Shown: one piece after another, positions 45,999 to 57,947 of the stretch
Position numbering within the stretch: position 1 is the stretch's first letter
How the letters are laid out: each line of letters opens with the position of its first letter
Assembly (NCBI GenBank): GCA_011634665.1
Contig: WAEK01000014.1
Span: 850,501 to 914,500, forward strand
Direction: 5' to 3'
DNA: 64,000 bases
From: Mortierella sp. BCC40632
Lineage: Eukaryota; Mortierellomycota; Mortierellomycetes; Mortierellales; Mortierellaceae
Notes under the pieces: generated by a model
Told to the model about the DNA's origin: nothing
Database searches by the model: none
The model's input: the letters and a program-made list of their open reading frames with translations, nothing else
Program-made: the position numbers and the translations under genes

Positions 45999-46736
45999 AT
46001 CACCATTTTTCTCCCCAAAAAAAAAAAAGCAAAAAACCTCGTTTGTGAACCAGTGGGTTAACAGAGCACGATACTTGGGGATGGTATGACCTGTTTGTCC
46101 ACCCTCATTACGACACCCGTGAACTCTTGTTATTTATTACACAACTTTTTTTTATCCTCGTCATTGGGGGGGAGGGAACCGGTCCCACTGCTGTTGTGTG
46201 TCCGGTGGCGACCACCTTTACCATTTTTTTTCGCATTTTTTTTTTGACTTTACGTTGGTTTGTTGTCATTGCTGGTCCTCATGACAGGCTCGGGGCGTTT
46301 GTAGCAAGAACCCATGGATGGTTCGATGGATCCTCATTCTTCTTGCTCCTCTCTCTCTCTCTCTCTCTATCTGTGTGAGTGTGAGTGTGTGTCCTCTTTT
46401 CTCTTATCCACTAGCTCCTCTCAATCCGACAGCAATTATTGGTCAAGGATAACTTGAGTATCCTCCTTTTTATTTTCTGTTGGACACGCGTCCAGTTATT
46501 TCATAGGTTCCACGTTTGCTTAGGAGGAATAAGAAAAAAAAAAACGGGCCCTTTTTTTTTAAATTATTTGTTGTTTCATTAAAATGGCTTTTTTTTTTTA
46601 TCATAGTAAGTGCTGCGGAATAAAAGAAAGAAAAAGAAGAGAAAGAAAAAAGAACCGAAAAAGAAAACAACTACCAAAAGTCTTTTTCTTTCTTTCTTTC
46701 CAAGAGAGAGAGAGAGAGTCCATATGCTTTATCTTC

Positions 46737-49075
46737 TCACATGACAAAGAACTGGTCCTGTTCTTGCTTTCTCCTCCGCCGAGATCCACGCAGCAAGTAG
46801 CCAACTGAACCAAACCATTCACGCCATTCTTGGATCAGGCTCGCCTTGAAGAACACAATGAACAAAATCGTACCAATGGTCGACACCAAGAACTCGGCCG
46901 CAATCATCAGTCCGTAAGGAGGTAGGTATGGTGCCATCTTGTCAGCACATGAATTATGTCCTTCACCCGACATCAAACACTTGGCAAACTCAACCACATG
47001 GATCTGGAGCTCGGTCGGCGAAATCTTGCGTAGCTGAATGAAATAGAACAGCCAGTAAAATGTCACCGTCAAGATCGAACAGACCGCCATGACCGCCGCA
47101 CGCCATTGGATCTTGATTGCCATCAGCACGTGGCGACGGTGAGAGACCGAGGCCCTTGCACCAGCTGAGAGTGTTGACCGCGACATGGTCTCGGAGTCCA
47201 TTCCAGCCCTTGCTGTGATAATGGCGATATGAATGAACGTCGCGATGTGAACCAAGAACGCAGGGAAGACCAAAGCCGCCATTGGGTAAAAGAACATTTG
47301 TGGAGCCTTGTCCTGAGAGATCAAACACAGTGTTGAATATTCCCATTTAACTTCGCCCATTGCAAGTGCAGCTGCTGTGACAGCAATGCAGTATCCCCAG
47401 CAAAGAATGTGCAGCATCCAGTACTTGTTGGCGAACCAGGCAGAGTTCCAGACAGTGTGCATATGCAAGTTCAAGATAATCGCCGTGCACCATGAGGCCA
47501 TTCCAATACACGAAAAGATCAAAATACCACCTACAAGTCAAAGAAAAAAAAATAAAGAAGAGGAAAACCAATGATCCACGGAAATATGTGTCAGTGGACC
47601 TGCTAGCAAAAAAGAAAAAGAAAAAGAAAAAATACCGTCATGGATACTACAGCTCCCCCCTCCCTGTTGTTTCCTACCTTGAATGGCACATTTGACGTTG
47701 TTTTGCTGCGTGCTTGGGTTCACCAGATCCGCACACTGCATTCCTCGAGTATTGACCAACGGGAAAATAATCACAACCGAAAACAAGAACACACAAATCG
47801 AAAAGAAAAGAATCAACGCCGACGGATGGGCTCGCTTGTCTGGCAAACACAGATAGGACACTAACAACAAAAAACTGAGAACCATCGACACGGCACGCAT
47901 CGTGTCCGTAATCTTGTATCCCGTCTCGAGTGCTCCCTCACGATAAAGGTGGTACTGAGCTGGACAGGGCAGACAACATCCCAACATACAATACTTTTCA
48001 TTCGTGGTTGTGCCACCAGGACCAAGCATGGGGTCTTTGACAAAGGGTGTAGCACAGAGAGTGTCAGTCTGGTTGCCTGTGTTATTTCCTCCTGAAAGTG
48101 CATGGACTGTGTTACAGGCTCCATCCGGTTGGAAGAGAACTCCGTTGGGTGGAAGGGTGAGTTTCGTGCTTGGAATCGCTAGATCACATTGTGGGATCAA
48201 GGATGCTTTGCCAACACTCTGGAACATTTTTGAGCACTGATCCACCACAGCCTGACAAGTTGACTTGCAAGCAAACCGGACGTCGAACACGTTTCCTAGC
48301 ACAAAAAAAACAAAAAGGAGTTGGAGAGCCGAGGCCGATACAATATGAGTGAAGGGCACAGAGAGTCGGAGCAAAACTACTGATTAAAATTATAGACTGC
48401 GTAGGAAGGCTGGCTTCTCCTACAAATGGTGTCCCTTTTTTTTTTTACCTTGCTTTGTGTCCTGGACACGTGGAAAGGAGGAAGAACAAACGTACTGCAT
48501 AAAGGGCTCGAGACAGTTGAGCGGGAGAACCTTTAGAGCATCGGCACTCATGTTTTGACTCACTAGCCCGGCCTCAATCGTTGCGGTCGTCACTCCATTG
48601 GGCACCCAGACAGGATAATCGACATAGTTCTTGCAGAGCTCTCCAGAGTAGGTCGCAACTGTTAGCAATTCGTTCCATCGAGTCCAGGATAAAAAAAAAA
48701 AAGGATGTTGCGGTTACATGGTTAGTGATATGCCCAGGTTCTTTTTGTTTGTGCCTTTTTTAATTTCCCTTCGCCAATTTTGGGCGTAGGGGAGCCCCTT
48801 TTTGGTTTGTTTTTCTCTTTTCATTCTCTTGAGTTTGAGGAGTGGCAACGGTGAGTCGATTGAGCGGCGGCTCTAAAGTTCAATCCTTCTCTACCGAGTC
48901 AATGGATTGAGTCTAGACGGGGGCTGCAGATCGGGCAGCCGCAGCTCCTCTCATGAATCCATGGGGATATTTGTATTGTGGCTGACAAAGGCAACCCGCA
49001 AGTGTGTTCTACTGCACATGCTTCACATGAAGCAATAAACCTTTTTCAATCCAGATGATTGCTTTGCTCCATGGG

Positions 49076-49121
<46 letters not shown>

Positions 49122-50365
49122 CTTCATACCCGATCGATGATCCCTCACCCCTCAGCTATTCTCTCTTATCTCCGAGTACGACGCCATGTATGAACTCTCT
49201 AGCTTAGCACGCTTTGTACCGGATGGGAGAGGGGGAGGGGAGCGACCCAGAAACCTTCTCTCACTCTCCACAATTTCAGGCGCTATTAGTGTTCAAGTCC
49301 CGAACGGCTCAAAGCCCATATCCGTGCATCGGCTCTCGATGCTCCCGCCTACAGAAAGGCCTGGCGAATTATGGAGACCCCCAGTTTTTTTTTTATAGTG
49401 TAGCTGCCGCTCAGCCGAGAGGAGAGACTGACAGAGTCTAGTCTATCCTGATGGATGGATAGGGACGCGGAGATGGATCGCGTAGAGCGGCCGTGGGTCG
49501 CCCAGTCGAGCCCCAACAAAGTTTTGATAGAGCAGAGTACTCTCATCATCAGGGTCTGCTCCTCCGTCCTCCTCCCACTCACTCATTATTTCTCTCTATT
49601 TCTCTTTTCTCTTTCTCTCTCTCTCTCTCCCACTGGGCGATAATAAGTGATATATTGAGATGATGGATGGGATGGATATAGGCGAAACCTGAAATGGGTC
49701 GGGGAAGGGAATCAATGATTGGGCACAAGAGCGATCGTCCCTTTGTTCTCTTGTTTCTCTTGTTTCTCTCGGTTTGATGCTCGACCACTCTTGTCGAAGA
49801 AGGAGGACAATTGTACCTGTACAACCCAGCCCAGAAAGGCGCTTGTTCTCTTTTGCATCAAACGTGGGCAGAACAGCGAAAAAGAAGAGAGAGACGCCAT
49901 GCAAGCAAGCCATGCTCTCTATCCCCTCATTTTTTCTTTCTTCCCTTTTCTCTCATTTTCTTTTTTGCGCGGGCACTTCCCCTCGCCCATGATTCATTAA
50001 TATCCCGCTTATAAGATCTATAACGCCCATATCGGTAGTTTTTGTTGGCCAGAGGAAAGAGTCAACCCCGGCCTGCGTTGCCACTGCTACCTCTCTGTTG
50101 CTGATAGGGTGTCTCCGTGTCTGCGACTGAGGAAAGGAAGGGTCTTTTCCAAAGATAAAGAACCCTTGGAGAAGGGAGAAGACGGGAGCCATTTGTGGAG
50201 GAGGTGGAGGAGGAGATGGAGAATATGGAGGCGAAAGTGAGGGTGGAAGAAATGGCAGGAAAGCTTCTTGGCTCAATTACCTGAACCCTGAGCGTCAGCG
50301 GTGGATCCGAGGAGGCCCAAGACCACCGTTGCTACAACTGCAACTTTGGCAAAAAGGGTCGCCAT
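46737..50365 (-). CDS. Frizzled/Smoothened-like seven-helix receptor
   Basis: Exons (complement): 50281-50365, 48449-48658, 47678-48295, 46737-47530; 568 aa. Exon 1 encodes a signal peptide (MATLFAKVAVVATVVLGLLG...ADA). It is needed because the next exon has no usable ATG. A cysteine-rich extracellular part follows (about 30-215: ELCKNYVDYPVW, LNCLEPFMQYVC, FACKSTCQAVVDQC and more), matching the Frizzled CRD pattern. Seven hydrophobic helices come next, from MRAVSMVLSFLLLVSYLCL to LMIAAEFLVSTIGTILFIVFF. Just after the last helix lies KASLIQEW (533-540), the place where animal Frizzleds have KTxxxW for Dishevelled. The C-tail is basic (RGSRRRRK). Frizzled-like receptors are known in Dictyostelium and some early-diverging fungi, where ligand and pathway are unclear. 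Intron 1 is long (1.6 kb). Confidence 0.88.
48659..50280 (-). other. Long first intron of the Frizzled-like gene
   Basis: Donor GTAATT at 50280, acceptor CTAACAG ending at 48659. It contains a pure T44 tract (plus strand, 49078-49121) and CT tracts. No internal gene or additional conserved exon was found. Confidence 0.6.
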
Positions 50366-50791
50366 TATTTTGTGTTGCAAGTAAGCTCGTCCCCAGTATC
50401 GGTACTTTTACGGTACGCGTGTGTGTGTATGTGCGTATGTATGTATTGAGGAAGGAGAGCGAGCTGGAGAGTAGGTTAGGGTAGTAAGAGTAGGTGAAAG
50501 ATGGAGGCGATGAAATGACAATGATGGATGAACTGGCAGAGCACTGGAATGAGACAATGTCGGGGAGAGGAGTAGATGGTAGGAAGAGAGAAGGGAGAGA
50601 GAAAAAAACGAAAGGAAGAAGAGGACACCGTTGACCCGGCGTGGGATGGAGGATGGAGATCGGGAATGGAGTCAAGGAATGAAATCGACTCTCACCTCTT
50701 CCCAAGCATAAATAGCACTTGGCGAGGTGTGATGATAGTCGGTCATGCAGATAAAGTACCGTAACGTATCCATTACCCCTGCGCGAGCATC

Positions 50792-50856
<65 letters not shown>

Positions 50857-51482
50857 TCCTGTCTCTCTCCCGGACAAAAAGGCCAGGGCGGTTGTGTTCA
50901 CTTTATTGCCTCTCTGCCCGCTCCACTTTCCACGTCCACGTCCTCTGTTCTCTCTGCCTCTCTCTGTCCAGGCTCAATTATGATACTGCATCGAGCTCTC
51001 GACTTTGGGTCGTGGCCATGTCCCACCAACCACACGCCCTGTGACATTCCTCTGCCTATGACTGACCTTGCTCGGTCCTCCTCTCACGCCTTTTTTTTTT
51101 TTTTTTTTCTCTTTTGGTCGTTCAAGTTGGCGAGGTCTTCATAACTTTGCCCCAATCGAAACGAGTTTGTCCCCCAATCAAAATCGGATTTGACAAACGG
51201 GTGCCTGTCCGAGCAAAATTAGCTCCTTTCTCCTCAAACTCTGGGAATAGACCAGCGTCTCCCCCCATTCTCAAGCACTCTTCCTAGACCATGTCCAATG
51301 CATGTACTTTTCGACTTCGTAGCATAAACCATCTAAACAATTAACATTATATTGCAGCTTCTCTCTCTCTCTCTCTCTCTACTCTTCGTCACCTTTGTCT
51401 CCTTGATTCCGCTCTGTTTTACCATTGCTAATGTCCGAGAAAACAAACGGCGGAAAGAGATGGGGAGGGCTAGGGGAGATAC
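50366..51482. other. Intergenic with long CT microsatellite
   Basis: Between the Frizzled-like start and the stop of the FYR-domain gene. Holds (CT)n at 50793-50853 (about 30 repeats), a GT/GTAT run near 50417-50443, a T18 tract at 51091-51108 and a second CT run at 51359-51380. No gene. Confidence 0.65.
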
Positions 51483-54445
51483 CTAAAGTGGAAGAGGTGA
51501 CTGAGGCTCCTGATGCTCGGCATCTCGCGTTCCAGCGCTCAATACCTCGGCAACCTCGCTCGACCCGCGAGGATCATCATTATTATCATCATTAATATCA
51601 TCACTCTCATTGTCATTTGGCCCTTCCTCCTCTTCATCATCATCTCCTTCTCCTTCTTCATACTCTTGCTCATCCAACTCATCAACATCTTCCTCTTCTT
51701 CTTCCTCTGCTTCCTCCATATCATTCTCGGCATCTTCATCGTCACCTGCCTTCTCAATCGCAGTCACTGCATTGGACTCTTGATCGTCATCGTCCTCATC
51801 GTCGTCCTCATCGTCGTCTCGCTCAATATCCACAAACTTGTTTTCATCCACCTCCATCTCTTCAGCCTGGGCTCGTTCCTCTGTTATCGAGAATCCTGCG
51901 TTTCGAATCTTGAGGGTCTCCTTTCCGGTCTTGACCTTCTTCTTTTGGGGCTCACCTACAGTTCCTAACGATGTATACTCGTCCTCCTCTCCATTATCAC
52001 TCCTTCTTTCATCTTCATCGTTGGCTTCTTCGCCCTCTTCTCCTTCACCATCCTTCTCTCTTGATCCCGAGGGCAACTTCCGTTTCTCTCCTCCCCCAAT
52101 ATTTCCAGAACCTATTCCTGATCCAGCTCCTGAAGTTTTAGTGGAGGTGGAGGGGGATGGCTCCTCAAATCGTTGCATAATATATGCTGTACATTTGTCA
52201 ACATCAGGCAGGTCCTGAATCATCTTGGCAATCGTTGCATTCGAAAACCCGAAATAGTCCGGTCCTGAAGCTGAATTGGAATGATCTCGCCGTCGGATCG
52301 TATTGGCCATCTTGACAACATGCGTCCATGCTCCTGTTGCGGTTCCTGCGATAATGGGCTTTTCTGGCTGGTCTTCAGCATCAATTTGAAACTAGTTGTG
52401 TAAAACATTCATCTGAGATAAGTTGTCATGATAGATAGAAGCAAAGTCTCTCAAGACCAAGAGACCCTTGGTAAGGTGCCCATTACGTCTTGTATCTTAC
52501 CTTGGGCGCTTCTCCGTCATCAATGACGCTACAAGTATATGTTGTCTGTGTTGCTGGATCGACCATGCTATTGTACATCCGCGACATCTTGTAGCCTACC
52601 GGCCAAATATACCGTTCATTGTGGAATGCCTCCCGATCGTAGACGACGTGACCAATATTCCAAACAGTAATAATTCCAACGGTCGCTGGTAATTTGATTT
52701 TTCCAGCCTCATCCCGTTCCAGTATTTGGACCTTGCGTACCTTTGAAAGGCTCGGTCGCTGTTTGTTTGAGTTATGAATACGTTTTGGCTTCTGAGTGGC
52801 AGAGCCAACGGTCGTGATAGTCGATGGTGTCGATGGTGTATAAGCTTGTGATGATTGGGAAGGCTGCTTTCCCTTGGACTGGGAGCCGCCTGTAGATGCA
52901 CCCTGTCCTTTGTTACCCAAAGCAGACTTTGGTTTTGGGCCAGGCTTTTTCCTTTGAGGAGGTTGTGTCTTTCCTCCATCTCCTGTTGTTGTTGCTGCTG
53001 CAACAGCTGCCTTTGACTCGGATGCTTTTTGAGAACCCGGAGTACGAGGTTGCTTAGGATTGGCAGTATTTGAGGAAGCCTTTGGAGCTGTTGACTGACT
53101 GATGCCTGCCAAGGATCGTTTGCTTGTTGTTGGCGAAGATTTCCGGGAGCGAGATCGATGAGAGTGGCTGTACATGGCTACATCTACATCCGAAAGATCA
53201 CTATCGCTGCTCATGGATGACACTGAGTCCGGGTTATCCAGCCGCCGCTGGTAGGAGCACAATTGATCTAGCAGGACGCTAGTTAAAGAAGAGGCAGAGG
53301 AGGAGGTCCAAGCCCTTTTCGGTTAGTATGGGCTCTTTACCAGTTTATGTGATGACCAAAGTTGACAAGTCGAGTTACTTTTTCTCCTTGCGAAGATTTT
53401 TCGCTCTCCGTTGCGATCGGTTCAGCTCAGTACTCAGTCGTTCGTTCTCCTAAAGGTGGATAGAGTCACCAGAAACAAAAAAGACGATTTACGCGTTTAG
53501 CTTTCAAGTACCATCTATACGGTACTTCTTTGCCACGCTATTCTAATACAAGCACGACTTATGTACCTCCAAGACTTCCTTAAGCTTCCGTTTTAGTCGT
53601 TTATACTTTTCGTCCGAAGGCTGTTGTTCCACTCCTTGGTTAACTTCAACAGCCTTGAGACCCCTTTCGCGATGACGAGCCGGCGCTGGGTTTGGACTCT
53701 TGGACTTTGCTCTTTGAGAGGTAGGAGCCGGGGATCTTGGTTTCCTTTCCGGCAATTCCTTTCTTTTCCCTTGTACCTCCAACAAACCGCCATTGCCATC
53801 TACATGTGTTCGGCTGTTGTCAGATGCCTTTGACGATTTTATGGGATCTGTAGTTATCCTTGAACTGGGTGGTTCATCTACAAGCATTGCGTTGTCTCCA
53901 GAGTCTCTGCCTGTGTTTGAGGAGACAACCGTGGCTGGTGTCTTTGAGTTAGTCGCTTCTGGCGAGACGGTGTGTCCGTTTGTTTCCACAGAGTCAGACT
54001 CGGTCCTTGCCCCATTGGTATGTTGAGTTGGAGAGGACACGATCACTGTAATCCCTGAGGAGCCTATCCTTTCTTCCACTGATGATTCGACTGACGATGG
54101 CCCGGCTGGCAAGACGCTGATTGCTGTAGTAGGAACAGTATCAATCTCAGTAAGGTCTGTTTCCATACGGTCCTGAGTGTTTGTTGCTGTTGAGTCTGCG
54201 GTGGATGAAGATGCAACCGGTTCGGTCATCGGGGCTACAGTGCCGACGGCAGAGACGGGGGCCGAGAGAGTTTCTGGAGTAACGGCAGCAGACGAGAAAG
54301 AAGCTGGGGCGGTTGTTTGTACATGATTTTGATTCTCCTTCTCCTTCTCTTTAAGTGAGCTGGGGTCTGCAGGAGCACTTGTCGACGAAGATGCTGGTGG
54401 CGTTGCAGGTCGCATTTCTATTTCGACATTTGAGGGTACGACCAT
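51483..54445 (-). CDS. TBRG1-like FYRN/FYRC domain nuclear protein
   Basis: Exons (complement): 53567-54445, 53379-53449, 52501-53278, 51483-52391; 878 aa, start ATG 54445. Residues 1-290 are Ser/Thr/Pro/Ala-rich. Around 275-330 is a charged coiled-coil-like stretch (YKRLKRKLKEVLEENERLSTE, across an intron). A Ser/Lys-rich segment with RSRSRKSSP follows. FYRN (about 510-576) reads TVWNIGHVVYDREAFHNERYIWPVGY. FYRC begins after the last intron and includes GTATGAWTHVVKMAN and FGFSNATIAKMIQDLP. The C-terminus is extremely acidic (runs of D/E). FYRN/FYRC modules occur in chromatin proteins such as MLL methyltransferases and TBRG1. With no SET or JmjC domain, the TBRG1-like class fits best. Nuclear location is inferred. 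Confidence 0.88.
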
Positions 54446-54760
54446 GTCTCTTTTCTTCTGTCTTTCAACTGTTGACTAGGCTACAAGGAGCAAAGAGGAG
54501 AGGAAGTGGCAAAGTCTCTACCGATGGGCGGACTAGAGAAGAGTCGAGGAGAGATGGATGTGAACATGAGCAAAAGCAAAAGAAAATGTACATGGTTTTT
54601 TGGGTCTCGGGCGAATGGCCATGCCGTGGCATGACGGCACTGGAGAGAAGTGGATACGATGGTAGGTTTCCACCAGACCCGATGGGGGGCTGCCTGGATG
54701 GAGTGGTGACACGGGATGGGGGCCAGAGGCATGTGTCTGTCTGTCTGTCTGTCAGTGTAT

Positions 54761-54800
<40 letters not shown>

Positions 54801-55119
54801 GTAAAAGGCTTTATCAGAACAGAGTCTCTTCTAGGTCAGAGTGTCGGCGGCAAAAAGGAACAGAGTCCGGCAGGGAAAGATGGAGATGGGGGGAAATGAG
54901 GGAGCGAGAGCGTGGGGGAGGAGAAACGGGGACCAGAGGAAAAAGGGGATGAAATGATGGAAAGAGAGGATGGAAATCAAAAGAAGAGCCGAATTCGGAA
55001 ATCAAAAAGTGGGAAGGGGGGTCATCAAAATGGGAAGGGGAAAAAAAAAAGTAAAAGGAGTGATTGATGAGGTGAAAGACTAGGGAATCAAAAAAGGACA
55101 ATGAAGAAAAAGAGGGAGG

Positions 55120-55388
55120 AGGAGAAAGGGGCGTGACTCGCTGGAATGAATCCTCCTTGCAGAACGTGGGTCCGAACACGTGCTGTGGAGGGCTATCTAT
55201 CATCAATCATGCAAAAATTGCCCAGGACTTGTGAGAGAAGTAATCTAGGATGGGTGGGAAGGAAGGGACCACGGGAACGGGATGATGGGAAAGCCCTGGT
55301 CTGAGATACAGTGGGGGTGGGACGGATTTTTTCTAAAAAAAAAAAAATGCCAGTCCGGGGAGACTTACCCTAAGCGAACGAGGGGAGG
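55120..55388. repeat. Duplicated promoter segment, copy 1
   Basis: Shares ordered blocks with copy 2 at 55525-55853: GGCGTGACTCGCTG, GGCTATCTATCATC, ATTGCCCAGGACTTGTG, AGCCCTGGTCTGAGAT, ATGCCAGTCCGGGGAGACT and CTAAGCGAACGAG. Between the copies is purine-rich filler. Confidence 0.85.
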
Positions 55389-55524
55389 CGTGTGTGAAAA
55401 AAAAAAAAAAAGTGAGAGCGAGAGGTGAGAAGAGGAGAGAGGAAGAACCGATGCGTTTCGACTTGATAATGATTCGAGAGAGAGAGAGAGAAATTGGAAA
55501 GCGGGACCTGGAGAGAGGAAGGAG

Positions 55525-55853
55525 GAGGAGGAGAGGGGGGCGTGACTCGCTGAATGATCCTCCACCCAGCACTCGCCTTGTCCGAACACCTGTCTCTCTT
55601 TCTCTCTTTCGCAATTAATCACTATCGGCTATCTATCATCTCTCTCTCTCACCAAATATTGCCCAGGACTTGTGTCCTATTTGATATCTATTCAGGATAT
55701 ATATATATATATATATATATATATGACCACGGGCTATATGGGGGGATGATGGAGTGAAGCCCTGGTCTGAGATTACAGTGGGGGGTGGGACGGATTTTTC
55801 TAAAAAAAAAATGCCAGTCCGGGGAGACTCTCTCCCTAAGCGAACGAGAGAGA
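55525..55853. repeat. Duplicated promoter segment, copy 2
   Basis: Same block order as copy 1. It differs by simple-sequence expansions, notably an AT run at 55697-55724 and CT insertions. Confidence 0.85.
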
Positions 55854-56022
55854 GACCTTCTCCGTCTGTAAAAAAAAAAAAAGAAAAAATCTCTCTTACT
55901 CTTGAGCGAGAGTGAGGATGGGAAGAACCGCCATTCATTTCTCGGTCTCACCACCTTCCCGCTGTCATCCATCGACTTCCATCCTCTTCTCTGAGACTCA
56001 GCGGCCTCACTCACGATTCATC

Positions 56023-56975
56023 ATGGGCGGCTTCTTCAACATCGGGACGAAAAAAAGAGTCTCTCTCAAGTTCCGTGCTCCCCCATGCCATCTATCAAGA
56101 CGCGTCGCTGCACTATACTACCTTCGACCCTGACCCTTCTGCCATCGGTCCCAACACACACACACACGCACATTCTCTTTCTCTCTCTTTAGCAACAAGT
56201 TTGGAAGCAAGACAAAGCCAAAGAGAAGCTCGTCTGCTGTCCGTCCGCTCTTTCTTTGCCAGCCCTACTGCAACAACTCGATCGTCAAGGGAAACTTTAA
56301 GACCATTGTCCAGCTTCCGAAATATGTCGACGTGAACGAATGGCTTGCAGCAAATGGTAATCCATCTACAAAGGGCACATATGAGACGGACCAAAGTCAA
56401 TCGCCATGCACACATTGCAAAGCGAGATTGGTTCTCTGACCAGGACAAGGGCAGTAGCTGAGGAGGGGAAAGGGGACCAGAGAGAAAGAGAGAGAGATGG
56501 CTCTCATTGCCCCTGCATCATGCATTCTGGTCCCTTTCTGCAATCCATCATCCCTTGCTCATGGCTCTTCAAAGCCCTCTCCCCGCCCCCCTCACCTCTT
56601 TCGGACGGTTCAAATGCCTCTCTCTCTCTCTCACTATGTCTCCCCTCCACCTCCACCCTTCCCCAAAGGCTCCTATTCCCCTTTGTTCCATCTCTCCGAA
56701 AATGGGTTCTTTCTTTTTCCCAATTCAAATAATGGTCCAAAGTCCAGAACATCCTGCCTGTCTGCCTATCTCTCCTCACCTTTGCACAAGACAAAACTCA
56801 GAAACACTCTCAGCGCTTTCTCTTTCTATTTCTCTTTCTCTCTTTCTCTCTCTCTCTCTCACGGCACTGTACCATTTAAGACATCAACCACAGAACCACC
56901 TTGCCCACACACGCTCCTTGTAGGGCCATTACATTTCATTTCTTTGACCATCGATAGAATGAATCATGTGCTCGC

Positions 56976-57042
<67 letters not shown>

Positions 57043-57947
57043 AGGGAGAATGCAGAATAGGCAATGGTTTCGGAACCTTTGGGTTTGCAAAAATGCCTCC
57101 TTGCGACCTTATTTTGCGTATACGCAACATAAAATGAGGTCTCCTGTCCCTGTTCACTAACTGTCACAAAAAAAAAAAAAAAAAAAAACTCCTGGATTTA
57201 ATAGTCTTTGACTTTTTACAACTACATCAACATGTTCTATGGATCCATATCCGATTTCTGTACTCTCAGGGATTGCCGACAATGTCTGCAGGAGCAGGGT
57301 AAGGGAGAAAAAAAAAAAAGCACACCTACCAATTGACCCGGGGAACACTCTAAAAAAAAAAAAAAAAAAACCTCCTTTCTCAATTATGTGGATTCAAACA
57401 CCTTTAGATTCGATTACCTCTGGATGGATGGACAGAAAAAGACTAGCCGGGTGCCAGCACCTCAGTACATTGACTTTGTCATGAGCTGGATTCAGAGCCT
57501 TCTCAACGATGAGAACATGTTCCCGACAAAAGATGGTAAACCAAAAGGAAAAATAGGATGCCCCTCCCCTTTTTCTTTCTTTCTTTGTTTTCTTTTCCTC
57601 TCTTTTATAACTGTCAATGGTAATGGAAGGGAGCATTGATCATAACTGACTTCTTGGATGCATGTATGTTTCTCTATCCATGTATCTCATGCGTAGGACG
57701 CGAGTTCCCAGCAACGTTTCAGCAAACAGTACGCGCTATTTTTAAGCAGTTGATCCGAGTCTTTGCACATATCTACCATGCACATTATGACAAGATGCTC
57801 TCCCTGTGCCAGGAGGGTCATTTCAATACCCTCTTTGCGCATTTTGTCAGCTTTGGCCGAGAATTTGACCTACTGGACAAGAAGGACATTCTTCAACTGC
57901 AGGAATTGATTGACATTATGGATGGCAATGGCATCCTCTGCGGCTAA
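56023..57947 (+). CDS. mob2: MOB2, NDR-kinase activator (frame anomaly in exon 3)
   Basis: Exons 56023-56069, 56193-56356, 57205-57298, 57408-57535, 57697-57947; 227 codons plus stop. Exon 1 (MGGFFNIGTKKR...) and its GTTCCG donor are the weakest part. Exon 2 holds the MOB2 signature LFLCQPYCNNSIVKGNFKTI then LPKYVDVNEWLAAN. Exons 4-5 hold FDYLWMDGQKK, PAPQYIDFVMSWIQ and VFAHIYHAHYDKM (zinc-ligand H-x4-H), ending DIMDGNGILCG. Exon 3 is odd. Its ends match in one frame (VFDF at the start, PTMSAG at the end), but the middle matches MOB only in another frame (YNYINMFYGSISDFCTL). One extra T in a T5 run and one missing C near 57276 would explain it. The in-frame reading has no stop. MOB2 binds and activates Cbk1/Orb6-type NDR kinases in polarity and cell separation. 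Confidence 0.82.
56980..57035. repeat. (GA)n microsatellite in MOB2 intron 2
   Basis: About 28 GA units inside the 848-bp second intron (56357-57204). Confidence 0.9.

Larger units (their letters stand above)
43046..46736. other. 3.7 kb of simple-sequence-rich intergenic DNA
   Basis: Upstream of the PPZ gene. Dominated by GA/CT tracts, two long GA microsatellites (listed separately), homopolymers near 44481-44509, 44893-44913, 45291-45314 and 45963-45996, and a GGTT tetramer run at 45717-45740. No gene with recognisable domains on either strand. Confidence 0.6.
54446..56022. promoter_or_regulatory. Divergent promoter region between FYR-domain gene (-) and MOB2 (+), with a duplication
   Basis: 1.58 kb holding two diverged direct copies of a roughly 270-330-bp segment (listed separately), a GT microsatellite at 54766-54796, CTGT repeats just before it, and an AT microsatellite at 55697-55724. 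Confidence 0.6.

Noticed and set aside
49186..49400. Possible 5S-like or tRNA-like stretch near a GTTCAAGTCCCGAAC string
   Set aside because: No consistent internal promoter boxes or cloverleaf pairing could be found.
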